This document shows positions 46,072-56,491 of a DNA stretch of 64,000 nt, piece by piece (within the stretch, counting starts at the first letter, position 1; each line of letters begins with the position of its first letter). The notes below the pieces were generated by a model that was not told the origin of the DNA, did no database searches, and was given only the letters and a program-made list of their open reading frames with translations. A program made the position numbers and the translations under genes. The stretch spans positions 2,232,001 to 2,296,000 of the forward strand of contig NC_014734.1 of NCBI RefSeq assembly GCF_000183135.1. The letters are read 5' to 3'. The DNA comes from Paludibacter propionicigenes WB4. GTDB taxonomy: Bacteria > Bacteroidota > Bacteroidia > Bacteroidales > Paludibacteraceae.

Positions 46072-46101
46072 AAAGTCGTAGGAACTAATAACAATACCCC
46101 T

Positions 46102-46959
46102 TTATTTTTTGAAAAAAGTGATAGTTTCGTTTTTCACAGCATCATCGTATATTTCATTTTCAAATTTTGAAATAAAATCTGCTTTCTGCTTATTGAGTAA
46201 GATGTTTGATATTCTTTTTCTGGCCATATCATAGGGTTCAACCTGACCGGAAAGACGATAAGAGAGAATGCGCAAAAAATAATGCTGAGTACTATCCTGG
46301 GTTTCTACAAACTTATTCGCAGAAAGGAAGTGAGCTGCATCTTCTATTTTAAGGGGTATTTTTTTCAATACTTCGGAAAGAGGCAACCATTTATCGCCAA
46401 AGTAATCATAGCTGATAGCATTCCGAATGCTGTATTTTTCTATACTTTCGAGTGACTTAGTATTAGCCGATTGCACCCAGCCACGTACATTGGCCATTTT
46501 CTGGGCATTTTTAGGTACAACCAACAACAGACCTTTCAGTGTATTTTCAGTCAGAAGCAACTGCTGCCCGTATTCGTTGTAAAACGCTTTCAAATCTTCC
46601 TCGGCAGGTTCTTTCGGTAGCCGCTGTTCTATCATTCTCTGCTGATATTGATGAATAGTCAGCGATTTTCGGTAATTCTCTACGAGCTCATCTATCTCAG
46701 CCTTGTTCGTGATATTACGTTTTGCATTTTCGTACATCAAAACGTCGGTTGCCCATTTGCGAACATAACTCTGTGCAATTTCAGCACTGTCCGTGTCGTT
46801 CACATTGGGAGGAATCACCTGCTCAATTTCATCTGCATACAAAAATTTCCCTTCTACCTCAAGATATGGTTTTCTGGCTACATCGGGGGTTTTTGACTTG
46901 CAAGACACAAAAACAATGAGGCTCAATATAAATAAAGAGAGAAGGGTAGTTTTTTTCAT
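46102..46959 (-). CDS. Parvulin-related periplasmic folding-factor lipoprotein (SurA-like N-domain)
   Basis: A 285-aa lipoprotein (lipobox FVSC, Cys20). Helical SurA/PpiD-like N-terminal region (YADEIEQVIPP, YVRKWATDVLMYENA), no clear catalytic parvulin domain, and a helical C-terminal end. In Bacteroidales a lipoprotein of this kind follows the large parvulin gene and precedes a third SurA-like gene. Here the next gene in that order is missing and the MITE and accessory island follow the stop codon. It lies 91 bases after the large parvulin, separated by a hairpin. Role as outer-membrane protein chaperone is inferred. Confidence 0.75.
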   Translation of the reverse strand: MKKTTLLSLFILSLIVFVSCKSKTPDVARKPYLEVEGKFLYADEIEQVIPPNVNDTDSAEIAQSYVRKWATDVLMYENAKRNITNKAEIDELVENYRKSLTIHQYQQRMIEQRLPKEPAEEDLKAFYNEYGQQLLLTENTLKGLLLVVPKNAQKMANVRGWVQSANTKSLESIEKYSIRNAISYDYFGDKWLPLSEVLKKIPLKIEDAAHFLSANKFVETQDSTQHYFLRILSYRLSGQVEPYDMARKRISNILLNKQKADFISKFENEIYDDAVKNETITFFKK

Positions 46960-46997
46960 AAAAGAAGTGCTAATTTATAGCGGTAATTTAATGACAA

Positions 46998-47041
46998 AGC
47001 GCAAAAACAAAAGCCAAAGTTAGGCCTTTTATTTTTGCGCT
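46998..47041 (-). terminator. Hairpin between the two parvulin-type genes
   Basis: AGCGCAAAAA at 46998-47007 pairs with TTTTTGCGCT at 47032-47041 with an inner AAAAGCC/GGCCTTTT stem. It lacks a T run, so it may attenuate rather than end transcription. Confidence 0.5.
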
Positions 47042-47050
47042 CTGAGATAA

Positions 47051-48994
47051 TTAGTTTTTCTTAACCGTTTTCAAAACATTTTGGTCAACTACCACTTCAT
47101 ATTTTTCCCGAAGAGCTTTTATCCATGCTTTATCAAGATATTCCTGATAGTCGGCAGTCACTAGTCCACGCACATCCGAGAAATCTTCCGGCTTTGTTTT
47201 AAGCAACTTACCACTAACATAAAAGTAGGGATATTCGGCAGTTGGAATGTATTTATCGTTGGATTTGAATATCTGGTCATCTACAACCTTGTTCTCACCC
47301 TGTACAAAAAGTCCCTTTTCTATTTTTGCTCGCTGTATAGGTTCGTTCAGGCGTGCTCTCAGGAATTTTTCTATCGAATCTTTGGGCGATTTCTTTATGA
47401 TCTGTTTGGCTTCTGATAGCGTTTCTTTGTCTTTGCAAAGAACAACATAGCCTTTAAAATGTGGCTTTTCCCATTTGTAATCCGCCTTATGACTGTTGAA
47501 ATACTTTGTCAGCCCCTTTGTATCGCGCGAAGCTTTATCCCAAACCTCCCTGTTGCTCACTTCGAAAAGCAATATACCATCGTGATACTCTTGCATGAGA
47601 AGTCGGAAATCTTCATACTTATTTTCCAGTTGACTATCTTCGTAGTCAAGTAATTCCTGATCCACATACTCATCCAATTTTTCGTCAATAATCTCTTTCG
47701 GTGAACTTTTCTCTGATACCGGATTTTCTTTCAGGAATTTTGCAAAATCGACTTGAGAGTAGTTTTTAGATGCAAAACTAAATATTGGTTTATTCAGCTT
47801 TGTTGCTTCAACAATGAAAGTTGAATCAGTCAGTTTCTTTGAAGCCGCCAATTTATAAAATTCATTCAGACTGGCGGGAATTAGTTTATAATTATACTCG
47901 TTGCGCAGTTTTGCCAGAAAAACCTGTTGCCCGCTCTTTGACCGATCATCACGTTTTACCTTTCGTTCCAGGTCTGCTTTCAATTCGTCGAACGAAGCGA
48001 TCCCTTTTTTATCGAGCAACTTCAATATATGCCATCCGCCATTTGTTTGGATTGGTTTTGAAATTTCGCCAACATTTTTCAGGGCAAATGCTGCTTTTTC
48101 AAACTCGGGAACCATGCGCCCTGAGCCAAACCATGGAAGTTCTCCGTTCTTCGATGACGTTGTTTTATCCTGAGAATACTTTCTGGCTAATGCTCCAAAA
48201 TCCTCGCCTGCAATCAGGCGGCGATAAAGCGAGTCAATCGTTGTTTTAGCTCTTTTATTGAGGAAATCATCGCCCTTGTTGGTAAGAATCATTATATGCG
48301 ACACCAGAACATCGCCCAGGGTTTTACGGCGGGCATGTACTTTCACAATATGGTAACCAAAGGCTGTACGGATTGGCTTCGAATATGAACCAACAGGGGT
48401 ATTATAAGCTGCGGACTCGAAGGGATAAACTGTTCGGAAAACTGAGATCCAACCTAAACGACCGCTGTTTTTTTCGGCGGATTCATCCTGAGATATTTCT
48501 TTTGCCACCCTGGAAAAATTTTCATGCTCCAACCTTCTCCAGATCGTATTTATTTCGTTCCAGGCTTTGAGCGTATCGGCTGGTAATGCATTTTGAGGTA
48601 TCCGAATCAGAATATGGCTTACATCTACGTCCTCTTTGGAGCGTTCGTAAGCCTCACGCAGTAAAATTTCATCGACCTTCGGATCAGTCAGATAGGGTCT
48701 GGTAAGTTGTGAGCGATAGCCGGATAATTCGGAGATAAATGCTTCGGTGGTATCTATCCCCTGCTTTTTCGCTTCTTCAACCTTCAGTTTGAAATTAATA
48801 AACAATTCGACATATTCATCGAGAGTTTTCTTATCTAATGAATTATTGGTATTGTTTTTATTGTATATATATTCAAATTCCGATTTCGATACAGGTTTCC
48901 CGTTGATAGTCATTAAAACGGGGTCAGAAGTTTGAGCAAAAGAACCAACTGATAAGGCCCAAAAAGTCAAAAAAGCAATTACAGATGATTTCAT
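47051..48994 (-). CDS. Periplasmic peptidyl-prolyl isomerase with tandem parvulin domains (SurA-like)
   Basis: A 647-aa exported protein from the ATG at 48994 (signal peptide VIAFLTFWALSVGSFA); an ATG 63 bases upstream would add a non-signal stretch. SurA-like N-domain (TINGKPVSKSEFEYIYNKNN), then two parvulin repeats: VDVSHILIRIPQNALPADTL with GRLGWISVF and AFGYHIVKV, and VLVSHIMILT with GELPWFGSG and NGGWHILKL. A helical C-terminal half follows. It acts in outer-membrane protein folding. The hairpin at 49045-49095 lies in its leader. Confidence 0.88.
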   Translation of the reverse strand: MKSSVIAFLTFWALSVGSFAQTSDPVLMTINGKPVSKSEFEYIYNKNNTNNSLDKKTLDEYVELFINFKLKVEEAKKQGIDTTEAFISELSGYRSQLTRPYLTDPKVDEILLREAYERSKEDVDVSHILIRIPQNALPADTLKAWNEINTIWRRLEHENFSRVAKEISQDESAEKNSGRLGWISVFRTVYPFESAAYNTPVGSYSKPIRTAFGYHIVKVHARRKTLGDVLVSHIMILTNKGDDFLNKRAKTTIDSLYRRLIAGEDFGALARKYSQDKTTSSKNGELPWFGSGRMVPEFEKAAFALKNVGEISKPIQTNGGWHILKLLDKKGIASFDELKADLERKVKRDDRSKSGQQVFLAKLRNEYNYKLIPASLNEFYKLAASKKLTDSTFIVEATKLNKPIFSFASKNYSQVDFAKFLKENPVSEKSSPKEIIDEKLDEYVDQELLDYEDSQLENKYEDFRLLMQEYHDGILLFEVSNREVWDKASRDTKGLTKYFNSHKADYKWEKPHFKGYVVLCKDKETLSEAKQIIKKSPKDSIEKFLRARLNEPIQRAKIEKGLFVQGENKVVDDQIFKSNDKYIPTAEYPYFYVSGKLLKTKPEDFSDVRGLVTADYQEYLDKAWIKALREKYEVVVDQNVLKTVKKN

Positions 48995-49044
48995 AAATGT
49001 TTGGGATATTGATAAAACCCGATAAAATAAAAAAACTTTACAAT

Positions 49045-49095
49045 CAACAATAATCAAAGCGCTTGAATAGAAACGAACGCTTTTGATTATTGTTG
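49045..49095 (-). terminator. Intrinsic terminator after guaB, inside the parvulin-gene leader
   Basis: CAACAATAATCAAAGCG at 49045-49061 pairs with CGCTTTTGATTATTGTTG at 49078-49095 (one bulge). A T-rich run follows on the minus strand. Confidence 0.8.
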
Positions 49096-49122
49096 TGTTT
49101 AGTCTTTTACTCAGTAACCTCG

Positions 49123-49130
49123 CAAAGTTA
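49123..49130 (-). promoter_or_regulatory. -7 element TAACTTTG upstream of the parvulin gene
   Basis: Matches TAnnTTTG on the minus strand. Transcripts starting here would include the hairpin at 49045-49095 in their 5' leader. No clear -33. Confidence 0.4.
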
Positions 49131-49201
49131 TCATTTTATATCTAAACTAAAAATCAATTCTGTAGATTATTCAGCATTATTTTAAATAAAATAAGAATTA
49201 T

Positions 49202-50692
<1,491 letters not shown>

Positions 50693-50802
50693 TTATCGTT
50701 TCTTATTTTCAGAGGATGTACCAAAAGAAACAGTATCGAAATTAAAAAAGACTATAATTTCTAACTAGTTAGGTCAATCTCATCTATGAAAATTATTGCG
50801 TG

Positions 50803-50810
50803 CAAATTTA
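50803..50810 (-). promoter_or_regulatory. -7 element TAAATTTG upstream of guaB
   Basis: Minus-strand TAAATTTG fits TAnnTTTG; leader about 120 nt. The -33 element is poor. Confidence 0.35.
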
Positions 50811-50929
50811 CATCTTTTTTGCGACTGGGGAAATAGCAAGAACACAAAAAACTTTAATTGATTGAATTTCGGGATGTTTTATTTGGGAGAGTGCTGAAAA
50901 CAGTCTGATATAAAGAAAGATATAACCTT

Positions 50930-53164
50930 CTACTCTTGTATTCTCTGAACAGAATTTATCTCTTTTATTTTAATAATATTCCGACAGAGATTATTGATGT
51001 CCTCCGTATCATGCACATAAATATAAAATCTTCCGACAAAAATACCAGCATCGGTTTCTATATTCATCTTATTGATATTCACTCCATATCCATCAGAAAT
51101 AACCTTCAGAATCTGGATCAACACGCCTTTTTTGTCAATCCCTTTAATTTCGAGTATCTCTACAAACGAAAGTACCTTGTGCGTTGCCCATTCGGCTGAA
51201 ACTATCCGCTCACCATAACTGCTCTTGAGCTTAGCAGCTACGGGGCATTGCCGTTTGTGTACAATTATTTTTTCGGAGTCATCCACATATCCTAATACAT
51301 CATCTCCCGGAATGGGATGACAACAATCTGCCAGCGTGTAGGTCTTTCCGGCATTCTCTTCGGTAAGCTTAAATGGTTTTTTCTTGTCAATCTTACTGTC
51401 AATGGGTACAGTCTGCGCTTGTTTATTGTCGGAGGAGCTGACAAAAGGCATTTTGAGATATTTCACAAAAACATTCTGAGTCTTTGGTTTAAATATCACC
51501 TTGCTAATGTCGTCCAGATTCAATATTCCTTTGCCCGCCTGCAAATATAACTCACCCCGTTGCGTGATGTTGTAATAGTTCAGAATACGAACGATGTTTT
51601 CATTTTCGAGCCCAAGGTTAACTGATTTCAGAATCTCTTCTATTCTTTTTTGCCCTTCAACAACAAATGCTTTTTCTTCTTTCTTGAAAAGTGCTTTTAA
51701 TCTGGCTTTAGCCTTAGCAGTGGTTACATAATCCAACCACTCAGGCTGTGGAGTTTGCTTTTTGGAAGTAAGAATTTCTACCTGATCGCCACTATTAAGC
51801 TTGTAGCTAAGTGGAACCAGCTTGTGATTTACCTTTGCTCCGATACAATGATTTCCGAGCTCGGAGTGAACGGAGTATGCAAAATCAAGCGCTGTAGCTC
51901 CCTGCGCGATGGTTTTAATATCACCCTTGGGGGTAAATACAAAAATTTCGGAAGCAAAAAGATTTAGCTTGAAAGTATCCATAAAGTCGATCGCATTCGG
52001 CTCCGGATGCTCCAACAATTCTTTAATTGTTTTCAGCCATTTATCCAATTCGGACTCATCAGACTCTCCCGATTTGTATTTCCAGTGTGCAGCCAGACCT
52101 TTTTCCGCAATATCATTCATCCTTTCACTCCGAATCTGGACTTCCACCCATCTACCATGTGGTCCCATCACCGTTACGTGCAATGCTTCGTATCCATTGG
52201 CTTTCGGCGTACTTACCCAGTCGCGGATACGTTCGGGGTGAGGTTTGTAAATGGCTGTTATGGCTGAGTATAACATCCAGCACTGCTCCTTCTCTGTCAA
52301 CTCTCCATGTGGCTTGAAAACAATACGTTCGGCCAAAATATCGTAGACTTCTTCAAAAGGAATATTGCGGGTGGACATTTTCCGCCAAATAGAATAAACA
52401 GACTTTAAACGAGCCCGAAGTTTAAACTCGTAGCCCATCTCCGTAAGCTTCTTATTTATCGGTTCTGAAAATTCTTTGTAAAATTCGTTGCGGGATTCCT
52501 CATCTACAGCCAGTTTATCTTCTATTTCTTTAAAAGCATCGGGATGTTCAAACTTAAAGCTGAGATTTTCGAGTTCTGTTTTTATGCGGAAAAGTCCTAA
52601 TCGGTGAGCAAGGGGAGCGTAGATATATTGTGTTTCGCCAGCAATTTTGTATTGCTTGGCTAAAGGCATGGAACCGAGTGTTCGCATGTTATGAAGTCTG
52701 TCCGAAAGTTTTATAAGAATCACCCGAATGTCGTCGGACATAGTAATGAGCAGCTTCCTGAAGTTTTCCGCTTGCTCCGATGCTTTTTCTGCAAAAACAC
52801 CACCCGATATTTTGGTCAGACCATCAACAATTTGAGCTATTTTGGCTCCGAAAAGATTTTCAATATCTTCGACCGTGTAATCGGTATCTTCAACCACATC
52901 GTGAAGCAAGGCAGAGCAGATGGAGGTTGAACCCAGACCAATTTCGCGTACCACAATGCGCGCGACAGCCAAAGGGTGCATAATATAAGGCTCTCCGGAA
53001 CGACGTTTGATACCTTTATGAGCCGCCTTCGCAAAATTGAACGCCTTGGTAATCAGCTCAACTTTTTGACGGTGACTGGTCTTACTATAGTCTACGAGCA
53101 ATGCATCAAATTCCTGCTGAATGAGCTCATCATCGGTTAGCGGTTCAAGTTCGGTTTGCGACAT
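50930..53164 (-). CDS. Bifunctional (p)ppGpp synthetase/hydrolase, RelA/SpoT family
   Basis: A 744-aa stringent-response enzyme. The HD hydrolase domain (about 45-200) has YIMHPLAVARI, LLHDVVEDTDY and SDRLHNMRT, including the HD pair. The synthetase domain (about 245-370) has RLKSVYSIWRKM and ANGYEALHVTVMGP. TGS follows at about 410-470 (VFTPKGDIKTIAQGATALDF), then a zinc-finger-like part with DCCHPIPGDD, and ACT at the end (LEIKGIDKKGVLIQILKVIS). An intact HD site suggests it both makes and degrades (p)ppGpp. Confidence 0.96.
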   Translation of the reverse strand: MSQTELEPLTDDELIQQEFDALLVDYSKTSHRQKVELITKAFNFAKAAHKGIKRRSGEPYIMHPLAVARIVVREIGLGSTSICSALLHDVVEDTDYTVEDIENLFGAKIAQIVDGLTKISGGVFAEKASEQAENFRKLLITMSDDIRVILIKLSDRLHNMRTLGSMPLAKQYKIAGETQYIYAPLAHRLGLFRIKTELENLSFKFEHPDAFKEIEDKLAVDEESRNEFYKEFSEPINKKLTEMGYEFKLRARLKSVYSIWRKMSTRNIPFEEVYDILAERIVFKPHGELTEKEQCWMLYSAITAIYKPHPERIRDWVSTPKANGYEALHVTVMGPHGRWVEVQIRSERMNDIAEKGLAAHWKYKSGESDESELDKWLKTIKELLEHPEPNAIDFMDTFKLNLFASEIFVFTPKGDIKTIAQGATALDFAYSVHSELGNHCIGAKVNHKLVPLSYKLNSGDQVEILTSKKQTPQPEWLDYVTTAKAKARLKALFKKEEKAFVVEGQKRIEEILKSVNLGLENENIVRILNYYNITQRGELYLQAGKGILNLDDISKVIFKPKTQNVFVKYLKMPFVSSSDNKQAQTVPIDSKIDKKKPFKLTEENAGKTYTLADCCHPIPGDDVLGYVDDSEKIIVHKRQCPVAAKLKSSYGERIVSAEWATHKVLSFVEILEIKGIDKKGVLIQILKVISDGYGVNINKMNIETDAGIFVGRFYIYVHDTEDINNLCRNIIKIKEINSVQRIQE

Positions 53165-53261
53165 ACAGTTTTAGTTATCAATTATCAATCAACAGTTTTA
53201 ATCAACATTCAAAATCAAATCTTTTCTTACAAATGGCTTAGATAACTATTGAATAGTAATG

Positions 53262-53269
53262 CAAAGATA
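53262..53269 (-). promoter_or_regulatory. -7 element TATCTTTG upstream of relA/spoT
   Basis: Matches TAnnTTTG on the minus strand, about 98 bases before the ATG. Confidence 0.4.
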
Positions 53270-53311
53270 TAAAAAAAATCAAATCTACAGGCATTTAAGC
53301 TCCGGCGATTA

Positions 53312-53701
53312 CTATTTAATAGTAGGGAATCCGGCTTGCATCCAATCTTTAAAACCACTATTCAATTCGTAAATTACAAAGCCCAAATCTGCAATTTTTG
53401 ACGCTGCCATTTTGCTCCTGTTTCCACTCCGGCAATACAATGCAAGCGGTTTTTTCTTGCTCAGTTTTTTTATATTTTCGGCAAAATCAGGCTTATTTAC
53501 ATCAATATTTACTGCACCGGCAATATGACCTGCAGCAAATTCTTCGGCTGTGCGTACATCTATCAATTGAACAGATTTAGCGTCCACAAGTTTTTTAAAT
53601 TCCGCAGTTGGCAATGACTTTAGCTGCGATGGATTGGATTGAGAGAATGCCGAAAAAGCCATTAAGAGGCTCAACGCCAACATTAAACACTTTGATTTCA
53701 T
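53312..53701 (-). CDS. Periplasmic rhodanese-like protein
   Basis: A 129-aa single rhodanese domain with a signal peptide (about 1-20, CLMLALSLLMAFSAF). Conserved blocks are QLIDVRTAEEFAAGHIAGAV and the active-site loop YCRSGNRS with catalytic C90. Family members transfer sulfane sulfur. The export signal places it in the periplasm, where the true substrate is unknown. It follows alanine dehydrogenase by 60 bases on the same strand and may be co-transcribed. Confidence 0.9.
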   Translation of the reverse strand: MKSKCLMLALSLLMAFSAFSQSNPSQLKSLPTAEFKKLVDAKSVQLIDVRTAEEFAAGHIAGAVNIDVNKPDFAENIKKLSKKKPLALYCRSGNRSKMAASKIADLGFVIYELNSGFKDWMQAGFPTIK

Positions 53702-53761
53702 GTGTAAATAATTATTTTCTAGAAAATTATTGACTAAGATTTATACTACCCGTACGTCCAA

Positions 53762-54970
53762 TTAATAACCCGGCAATAACAAGCTTACATCATTCGATGC
53801 TATACCGTAATAGCTTCCTATCAGTCGATTGACCAATACACCTTCGAAGATATAGGCTCCATGACGAAAACCGGCACTTTCTGAAATAGCCGATTTCACA
53901 CAACCGGAATGAGCAATTTTCAGCAGTATAGGGGCAAAAATATTGCTCAACGCCATAGACGAAGTGCGTGCTACGCGAGCCGAAATATTGGGAACACAAT
54001 AATGAATAACTCCGTGTTTCTCAAAAATCGGATTTTGCAGTGTGCGACATTCCGATGTTTCAAAACAACCACCCTGATCTACACTCATATCAATCAATAT
54101 CGCACCGGTTTTCATGGTTTTGACCAAATCTTCCGAAACCATAAAACGATCGGATCCATTGATGTACCTCAGGTTACCTATCACCGCATCGGCCGAAGCA
54201 AGGGCTTTAATCAGCACATTGGGGTGGATAACAGAGGTAAAAACCTGCTGTCCGAGATAATGCTGTATTTTGCGCAGCTTATTAATATCATGATCAAAGA
54301 TTTTGACCAATGCACCTAGAGCTAAAGCAGTTCGGGCGGCTACCGATCCGGCAATTCCGGCACCCAGAATAACAACTTCTGTAGGCGAAATTCCGGCGAC
54401 TCCACCGAGCAACAATCCTTTTCCTCCCCGTTCGTTACTCATCAGTTCGGCAGCAACAGCAATCGCTGTATTTCCTTCAATTTCGGAAATGGAGCTTACC
54501 ACGGGGAACGTTTTTTGCTCATCCTTTATCAACTCAAAAGCAATGGCATTCATCTTTTTCTTCATCATCAACTTAATACAGTCGGTTGATAAATTGGACA
54601 ATTGCAACATCGATAATATAGAAGAACGTTCGTGCATCAAATTAAGTTCTTCGATGGTTGGCGGAGCTATTTTAAGTACTATATCGGCAGCAAACACCTC
54701 CGAAGCATCGTCGACCATAAACGCTCCGGCTTCGCTGTACTGTAAATCGGAATATGACATGGGGACACCGGCACCTCGCTGAACGTAAACGCTATGACCT
54801 TCTTCAGTAACAATAGCTACTCCTTCGGGCGTAAGCGCCAAACGAGTTTCTACATCAGCATTTTCTTTCGGAATTCCAATCGATAGACGCGGTTGACGGG
54901 CAATTTCGCGCAACAAACACTCTTCGGGGAAAAGTGAACGCTTTTCTTTCGGATCTCGTTTCATAACCAT
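53762..54970 (-). CDS. Alanine dehydrogenase-family protein (Ald/PNT fold)
   Basis: A 402-aa NAD(P)-dependent enzyme of the alanine dehydrogenase/transhydrogenase family. The N-terminal Ald/PNT domain starts at IGIPKENADVETRLALTP, with QRGAGVPMSYSD. The Rossmann domain has VILGAGIAGSVAA and IDMSVDQGGCFET, and the C-terminal part has HYCVPNISARVARTSSMAL. An additional 25-30 N-terminal residues precede the usual start. Reductive amination of pyruvate or its reverse is inferred from the family. Confidence 0.9.
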   Translation of the reverse strand: MVMKRDPKEKRSLFPEECLLREIARQPRLSIGIPKENADVETRLALTPEGVAIVTEEGHSVYVQRGAGVPMSYSDLQYSEAGAFMVDDASEVFAADIVLKIAPPTIEELNLMHERSSILSMLQLSNLSTDCIKLMMKKKMNAIAFELIKDEQKTFPVVSSISEIEGNTAIAVAAELMSNERGGKGLLLGGVAGISPTEVVILGAGIAGSVAARTALALGALVKIFDHDINKLRKIQHYLGQQVFTSVIHPNVLIKALASADAVIGNLRYINGSDRFMVSEDLVKTMKTGAILIDMSVDQGGCFETSECRTLQNPIFEKHGVIHYCVPNISARVARTSSMALSNIFAPILLKIAHSGCVKSAISESAGFRHGAYIFEGVLVNRLIGSYYGIASNDVSLLLPGY

Positions 54971-54993
54971 GTAAATATTTTAGAGTTAGACTA

Positions 54994-55025
54994 CAAAACT
55001 AAGCACTATTCTCGGAATAAGCAAA
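54994..55025 (-). promoter_or_regulatory. Promoter of the alanine dehydrogenase gene
   Basis: Minus-strand TTTG (plus CAAA at 55022-55025), 20 nt, TAGTTTTG (54994-55001). A good Bacteroidetes pair. Confidence 0.65.
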
Positions 55026-55149
55026 TAATAAAATGGTTATTCGTTGTTAGTCATGCTTATTTTCGCTTATTTGTTTCCTTGTTTATAAACAAGAAACTTG
55101 CTGCATCGTTCTTTAATATATCATCCTTAGTTTTCAAATACTACAGACT

Positions 55150-55181
55150 TTTGAACTCATTACTGAAAATTCTTACCTTTG
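55150..55181 (+). promoter_or_regulatory. Promoter of the EamA transporter gene
   Basis: TTTG at 55150-55153, 20 nt, TACCTTTG at 55174-55181. It overlaps the ATG at 55179, so translation must start at 55191 from a very short leader. Confidence 0.7.
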
Positions 55182-55190
55182 CACTCAATT

Positions 55191-56114
55191 ATGGAAAATA
55201 AAAAACTTGGAGGGCATATAGCTCTTTTCTCGGCCAATGTTATTTTTGGTATCAACAATCCTATTTCCAGAGCGCTGATGCCGGAAATACTCAGTCCGTT
55301 TACGCTTACATTCTTTCGGTTATTTGGTGGAATGTTACTATTCTGGAGCGTATCGTTATTTACCAGAAAGGAGCGTGTTGCGCCGAAAGACATTTTATTG
55401 TTATTCTGTGCTTCATTTTTTGGGTTGACATTGAACCAGCTTCCATTCTTTGTTGGTTTATCCATGACTTCGCCCATCGATGCGTCCATTGTTGTCACCA
55501 TGCTGCCCATTCTGACTATGATACTGGCAGCCATCATCATTAAAGAACCTATCACACTGATGAAGGCCGTGGGGGTTGTGGTTGGTGCTTCGGGAGCCTT
55601 ATTGTTGGTTTTCAGCAGTCAGACGAAGCACACCGGAAATGGAAATTTCTGGGGTGATTTAATCGTTTTTTCAGCCACTTTTTCGTTTGCTATCTACCTC
55701 ACAGTTTTCAAAAATCTGATATCAAGATATTCGCCTGTCACCATTATGAAATGGATGTTTTTGTTCGCCACCATTGTTTGTACGCCTTTTTGTTACAAGC
55801 CATTGATGCAAACCGACTTTACATTGCTGAGTGCCAACACCTACTGGCGCATAGGATATATGGTCGTTTTTGCCACTTTTCTGGGTTATCTGCTGGTGCC
55901 TATCGGACAAAAAGTGCTTCGCCCCACCACACTGAGCATGTATAATTACGTTCAACCCATAGTGGCTTCGATGCTTGCGGTGGCTATAGGTATGGATACT
56001 TTCGGGTACGAAAAAGCCCTGTCGGGAGTGTTGGTTTTTGCCGGAGTGTATATCGTTACGCAAAGCAAATCGAGAGCGCAAATGGAAGCTGAAAGACTCG
56101 CGAAAAGAAAATAG
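55191..56114 (+). CDS. EamA-family (DMT) transporter
   Basis: A 307-aa inner-membrane transporter with ten hydrophobic segments in two EamA repeats (about 5-140 and 150-290). The first has NVIFGINNPISRALMPEI near the N-terminus; the second ends LSGVLVFAGVYIVTQSKSR. Start set at 55191 because the promoter lies just upstream. EamA proteins export or import small metabolites; the substrate cannot be told. Confidence 0.9.
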   Translation: MENKKLGGHIALFSANVIFGINNPISRALMPEILSPFTLTFFRLFGGMLLFWSVSLFTRKERVAPKDILLLFCASFFGLTLNQLPFFVGLSMTSPIDASIVVTMLPILTMILAAIIIKEPITLMKAVGVVVGASGALLLVFSSQTKHTGNGNFWGDLIVFSATFSFAIYLTVFKNLISRYSPVTIMKWMFLFATIVCTPFCYKPLMQTDFTLLSANTYWRIGYMVVFATFLGYLLVPIGQKVLRPTTLSMYNYVQPIVASMLAVAIGMDTFGYEKALSGVLVFAGVYIVTQSKSRAQMEAERLAKRK

Positions 56115-56136
56115 AGGGACACTTGCCCCGGTTAGA

Positions 56137-56176
56137 ATAGAATCCGCTTTCATGCAGGCAGGTTCTATTTTTTTTG
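56137..56176 (+). terminator. Intrinsic terminator after the EamA gene
   Basis: ATAGAATCC and GGTTCTAT form a stem followed by eight T. Confidence 0.7.
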
Positions 56177-56200
56177 AACAGATTTCAATTTTTCACCTAA

Positions 56201-56229
56201 CCGGAGCGCGACTTAAAGTTGCACTCCGG
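56201..56229. repeat. 29-bp palindrome ending in a direct repeat that recurs after the HEPN-like gene
   Basis: CCGGAGCGCGACTT and AAGTTGCACTCCGG are complementary with G-U pairs. The right half extended, AAGTTGCACTCCGGCTAT at 56216-56233, recurs with one change at 57919-57936, so the HEPN-like gene is flanked by 18-bp direct repeats. Confidence 0.7.
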
Positions 56230-56238
56230 CTATACTCA

Positions 56239-56282
56239 AATAAGGTTTTTAATGGTACTGCGAGCCATTTAAAAACCTTATT
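56239..56282. repeat. Hairpin with AATAAGGTTTTT ends
   Basis: AATAAGGTTTTTAATGG pairs with CCATTTAAAAACCTTATT (one bulge), followed by CTTTTTTC. The AATAAGGTTTT ends match those of the element at 59032-59140. It can also act as a second terminator for the EamA gene. The rest of the gap 56115-56491 has no supported gene. Confidence 0.6.
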
Positions 56283-56491
56283 CTTTTTTCTGCCCCACTC
56301 ACCGAAAAATAGTTTAGTAAAAAAGCCTGTGCGTTAATTGTTTTTTAGTATGTTTGTGGCAGAAAATTAATGACACTTCTAACGGAAAAATATGGGCAAG
56401 GGGATTAGGCGTATTTGGAGTTATAGGTAAGCCAAAAAATGAAAAGACTTGCATAAGTAAAATTAGGACTGAAAAAAATAGAGCATATAAA

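Noticed and set aside
43500-46101. True integron with attC sites
   Set aside because: No tyrosine integrase in the window and the repeats look like REP/BIME hairpins. Only cassette-like structure is claimed.
54303-54782. 159-codon ORF opposite the alanine dehydrogenase gene
   Set aside because: Low-complexity antisense reading of a well supported enzyme gene.
56354-56491. N-terminal extension of the HEPN-like protein
   Set aside because: The extra 46 residues have no domain character, and the ATG at 56492 starts a compact protein.
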